From: Diplonema papillatum
Taxonomy: Eukaryota; Euglenozoa; Diplonemea; Diplonemida; Diplonemidae
Reading direction: 5' to 3'
Assembly: GCA_030068145.1 (NCBI GenBank)
Contig: JAPJBO010000214.1
Span: 218,366-282,365 of the forward strand
DNA: 64,000 nucleotides
Positions 61,254 to 64,000 of this stretch are shown here, one piece after another. Position numbers and translations under genes: made by a program. The notes beneath the pieces are model-generated. The model saw only the letters and a list, made by a program, of their open reading frames with translations, had not been told where the DNA came from and ran no database searches. Each line of letters opens with the position of its first letter. Position 1 is the first letter of the stretch.

Positions 61254-63062
61254 ATGCCTGCACCTCCACGTGGTGGCCCCGGGCAACGCGGCGACTCTGC
61301 TGGGCCGCCGCGGCCGACGCAGGCCAACGACGCGAAAGCACCTGGCACTGGCTGGGTGCTGGCGGGAAAACGGCGAGGCCAGCTGGCACAGCTCAGGCCA
61401 GAGGACTGGCCCGTAGCGGTCGTAACGGCCAACGACATCAGGAAGCCGGAGACGACACAGGGCGTAGCCCTGGTCACATGGGCGGACGCCACTGAGTTGG
61501 CGAAGAAGAGCCGGAAGGGACGACTGGCCGTGGTCGTCCTCGGGGCCAAAAGGCGGGAAGGCGAGGGGGTGGAGACGACGGTGGTGACGCGCAGAGGTCC
61601 GCGAACTGAAGTCCGCCCGGCCGTCCTGCTGCAGCTTGGCGACGAGCTGGTTGGGACGCTGCTCCGGAGGACAAGCGCACCCCTGCCGCCCGCGGACGAA
61701 CACAGGGTGTCCGTGGTAGTCGCGCGCCGGTACGCGACGGTGGAAGGGTGGACGGGCTGTGGGGCGGACGCCAGGGCCTGGCTTACGGGCCATTTCGTGG
61801 GGGAGGGCGTACCCCGGGGGACATCAAGTCGCTTACGGGGATCGAGACGCGCGGCACCCCCGGCCCCACGGCCCAGATCCGCGCACTACTGCGAGTCGCT
61901 GGACGCAGCAAGGAGGGCGCCGGCGGCTTCGGGGAAAGGGGGCGTCTTCACAACGCTGAAAGGGGACGGAAGAGGCGCGCTATGGCTGAGGGACGACCTT
62001 ACCCTGGACGAAGCGAGGAAAGCCGCTGCGCGCGCGAAGACGAGCCTCATCGTCAGTGTGCGCGGCATGGGCGTACTAAAAGGGGAGGGGGAACAGGCCG
62101 AGGCGGCTATGAGAGCGTTGCTGGGGACGGCGGCTGCGCAGGAGGAGGAGCAGCCGGGACAGCCGGGCCAGATCTGGGACGTAGCCGGGTTTCCGCGGAC
62201 GATCTCGCCGGTGCAGGTGGCAGCGTTTCTCCACGCGGCCGGATGGACGGGCGTCGAGGTGATCCGCGTGATCCCGAAGCGCAGCAAGCGCCTCGCCGTC
62301 GTCCGCGGCCCGGAGCCACCGGCCTGGATTTTCCAGGTCGAGACGACTGGGGAACTGGTCACCGTGTCGACGGTCAGGGAGAAGGACGAGGCGCAACCGA
62401 GATGGGTGCAGACAAAGGGGACGGAAGAGACCCGGACAGACCCGGCCGAAGACGGAACAGAGCGTCAGGGAATGACCTACGCCAAGGCCGCTTTCATCGG
62501 CCTGTACGGAAGGAAGCAGGGCTTGAAGGCCTGGAGTGACGGCAGACCGCAGACGACCCAAGCGGCGCCAGCAGAAACAGGACAGCAGAGCGGGCCCCCG
62601 GGGAACCCCGGCGCCGACATCCCGCAAACCTCGGACGCACCACCGCCGAACGCCGGAAAGGGGGGCAAGAAAGGAAAGAAAGGGGGGAAAGCAGGAAAGC
62701 ACCAGCCGCAGCCAGCCGAACAGGACGCGCAGCGACCCGACGAGGTGAGGGCAAAGCTCGAGAGGGAGGTGTCCGAGCTGCGCGCCCAGAACGCTGACAT
62801 GTGTCGGAAGATGGAGGAGCTGGGGACGCTGGTGCAGGCCTTGCGTGCGCAGCTCCAGGCACGGACAGGCGACCCCCAGAAGACGACGTCACCCTCGCCG
62901 AAGCGGCAGTCGCTGGCGGAGCCGGACAAGGTCAAGAAGCGGCCGAGGTCGCTGACCAAGTCCAAGTCGCGGTCACCGGAGCCCCCGAAGCAGCCACCGT
63001 CAAAGGCGACGAGGACCCTGAAGCAGATGGGCTTCGGGAGCACGGCGCCGGCCCGTAAATGA
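61254..63062 (+). CDS. LINE ORF1
   Basis: 602 aa. ATG 42 bp after the AC array. N-terminus Gly/Pro-rich. Residues about 30-330 are mixed and contain two similar-looking globular stretches (GWVLAGKRRGQLAQLRPEDW; DVAGFPRTISPVQVAAFLHA, near 300, may be an RRM-like fold). Around 465-485 Lys/Gly-rich (GKGGKKGKKGGKAGK). 505-540 is a probable coiled coil (REVSELRAQNADMCRKMEEL). Basic Ser/Pro tail. No zinc knuckle. ORF1 proteins of LINEs bind RNA and assemble the retrotransposition particle. Assignment rests mainly on its position before the OTU-endonuclease ORF2 and on this overall design. GC-rich and intact, so probably young. Confidence 0.7.
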   Translation: MPAPPRGGPGQRGDSAGPPRPTQANDAKAPGTGWVLAGKRRGQLAQLRPEDWPVAVVTANDIRKPETTQGVALVTWADATELAKKSRKGRLAVVVLGAKRREGEGVETTVVTRRGPRTEVRPAVLLQLGDELVGTLLRRTSAPLPPADEHRVSVVVARRYATVEGWTGCGADARAWLTGHFVGEGVPRGTSSRLRGSRRAAPPAPRPRSAHYCESLDAARRAPAASGKGGVFTTLKGDGRGALWLRDDLTLDEARKAAARAKTSLIVSVRGMGVLKGEGEQAEAAMRALLGTAAAQEEEQPGQPGQIWDVAGFPRTISPVQVAAFLHAAGWTGVEVIRVIPKRSKRLAVVRGPEPPAWIFQVETTGELVTVSTVREKDEAQPRWVQTKGTEETRTDPAEDGTERQGMTYAKAAFIGLYGRKQGLKAWSDGRPQTTQAAPAETGQQSGPPGNPGADIPQTSDAPPPNAGKGGKKGKKGGKAGKHQPQPAEQDAQRPDEVRAKLEREVSELRAQNADMCRKMEELGTLVQALRAQLQARTGDPQKTTSPSPKRQSLAEPDKVKKRPRSLTKSKSRSPEPPKQPPSKATRTLKQMGFGSTAPARK

Positions 63063-64000
63063 AGGCAGAGCCCCCTTGGCGGGGCGGGGGAGGAACACGG
63101 ACATGCCGGCTACGACACGACGGGAAGGAAGCTCGTTGGGGGGGGACCTGTAACTATCCTCGCCGACGAGCGGTGGGTACGAGCTGCGACCCGCGAGATG
63201 CTTGGCCGCGCATGCCCGGTGCCGGGAGACGGGAACTGCCAGTTCTCAGCCATCGCACAACGGCACGGGACAGTGGATGCAGAGCGACTGCGACAAATGG
63301 TAGTTGATGAGATGGGGGCGCGCCCGGCTGACTACCGTCCGTACATGGTGATGGAACCGGGGCCGGACAGTCGAGGGCTCACGGTGGCGGAAGAGTTGGC
63401 CAAGTGGCAGGCTTACCTGGCGGCCATGCGGAGGAACGCCACGTACGGCGATGAGCTGACACTACGGGCAGCGTCGCGAGTGCTGCGCTGCGACATCTGG
63501 GTGCTGAACGCGACGAGCCGGGAGGCCCTACGTGGATGCAGACAACCGTCGCCGACCGCGACCATTGTTCTTACGTACCGGCCGGAGCACTACGACACCG
63601 TGATTCTACCGCTGCCGAGCCAGCGCCTGCTGGAGGCGACGACAGGCGACACGGTACCCTTGGCGCGGCTCGCTCTGATTAATGCTGGCCCGGTTGCTGG
63701 CACAGACGCACCGACCCACCACCTACCAACCGGCGTGCCCGCCGCTGCGCGGACCCGGCAACGGAACACGCGCCCCCGCGCGCCCGAACCAAGGTTACCC
63801 AGCATCGCCGAGGCGAAGCAGGATCGATCATGGAGCCCGCACGACGACGATATAGTGATCGTCACCATAAACGTGACATCCTTGGACACGGAGAAGCTGT
63901 TGGTGGTGGCCCTGCTCAAAGCAGATATAGTCGTACTGCAAGAGACCCGGGTAACCAAGGTAGAAAAGGCGTACATGGGTTCGTTTCTCGCGGCGTACGG
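63063..64000 (+). CDS. LINE ORF2, 5' part: OTU and endonuclease domains
   Basis: Open to the window end in the same frame as ORF1, separated only by TGA at 63060-63062. The first in-frame ATG is 63198, but the codons before it (KLVGGGPVTILADERWVRAA) look coding. An OTU protease domain follows: catalytic Cys in VPGDGNCQFSAIAQ (about 63216-63257) and His in RPEHYDTVIL (about 63570-63600). After a Pro/Arg linker comes an exonuclease-endonuclease-phosphatase-type start, DIVIVTINVTSLDTEKL and KADIVVLQETRV with the metal-binding Asn and Glu. In LINEs this domain nicks target DNA to prime reverse transcription. The RT should lie beyond 64000. OTU domains are cysteine proteases acting on ubiquitin; the role here is unknown. 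Confidence 0.85.

Overview
The window is eukaryotic nuclear DNA, very repeat-rich and gene-poor. Interrupted genes with GT-AG introns, Pol III-type tRNA-like units, long microsatellites and remnants of at least six transposon classes (Penelope-like, LINE, MULE, pogo-like, hAT-like, many short inverted-repeat elements) exclude a bacterium or phage. Base composition near 50% GC, ankyrin-repeat coding and the transposon mix suggest a protist, perhaps an alveolate alga such as a chromerid or dinoflagellate relative. That taxonomic guess is weak.

Layout. 0.1-1.8 kb: a broken Penelope-like reverse transcriptase. 2.8-13.3 kb: an ankyrin-repeat gene whose six visible coding exons (five internal, one terminal) join in frame across 10.5 kb. 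Its introns hold an 11-bp and a 14-bp tandem array, inverted-repeat elements, a pogo-like transposase remnant with an AT-hook and a PIP-box, and 40-bp satellites. 14.3-15.9 kb: a long-arm inverted-repeat element. 16-19 kb: inverted clusters of a 22-bp motif and a pogo-like DDE transposase. 22.1-23.0 and 25.9-26.4 kb: members of a GGTGTCAC-ended element family carrying small genes, one of them a Cys/His-array protein. 26.7-28.6 kb: an intact intronless gene for a secreted Cys-rich repeat protein, the best host-gene candidate besides the ankyrin gene. 28.6-39.4 kb: almost only dispersed repeats, MITEs and a hAT fragment. 39.4-40.9 kb: a larger Cys/His-array gene with a partial tandem duplication. 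43.3-46.3 kb: a MULE transposase carrying a SWIM finger, a zinc knuckle and, after a frameshift, an OTU protease domain. 46.9-57.7 kb: satellites, a SINE, MITEs and more GGTGTCAC-type elements. 57.7-61.2 kb: four long AC arrays, two inside a small inverted-repeat element. 61.25 kb to the end: a LINE with ORF1 and, in the same frame after one TGA, an ORF2 starting with an OTU domain followed by an endonuclease domain.

Relationships. Most sequence is built from about twenty dispersed families, each seen two to five times and often nested. Nesting allows dating: one MITE family sits inside copies of other families for which empty sites are also present, giving a 4-bp RTAW target duplication. The 40-bp satellite in the ankyrin introns shares sequence, and a C-terminal DDVIK coding end, with the GGTGTCAC family. 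OTU domains occur in two unrelated transposon classes here.
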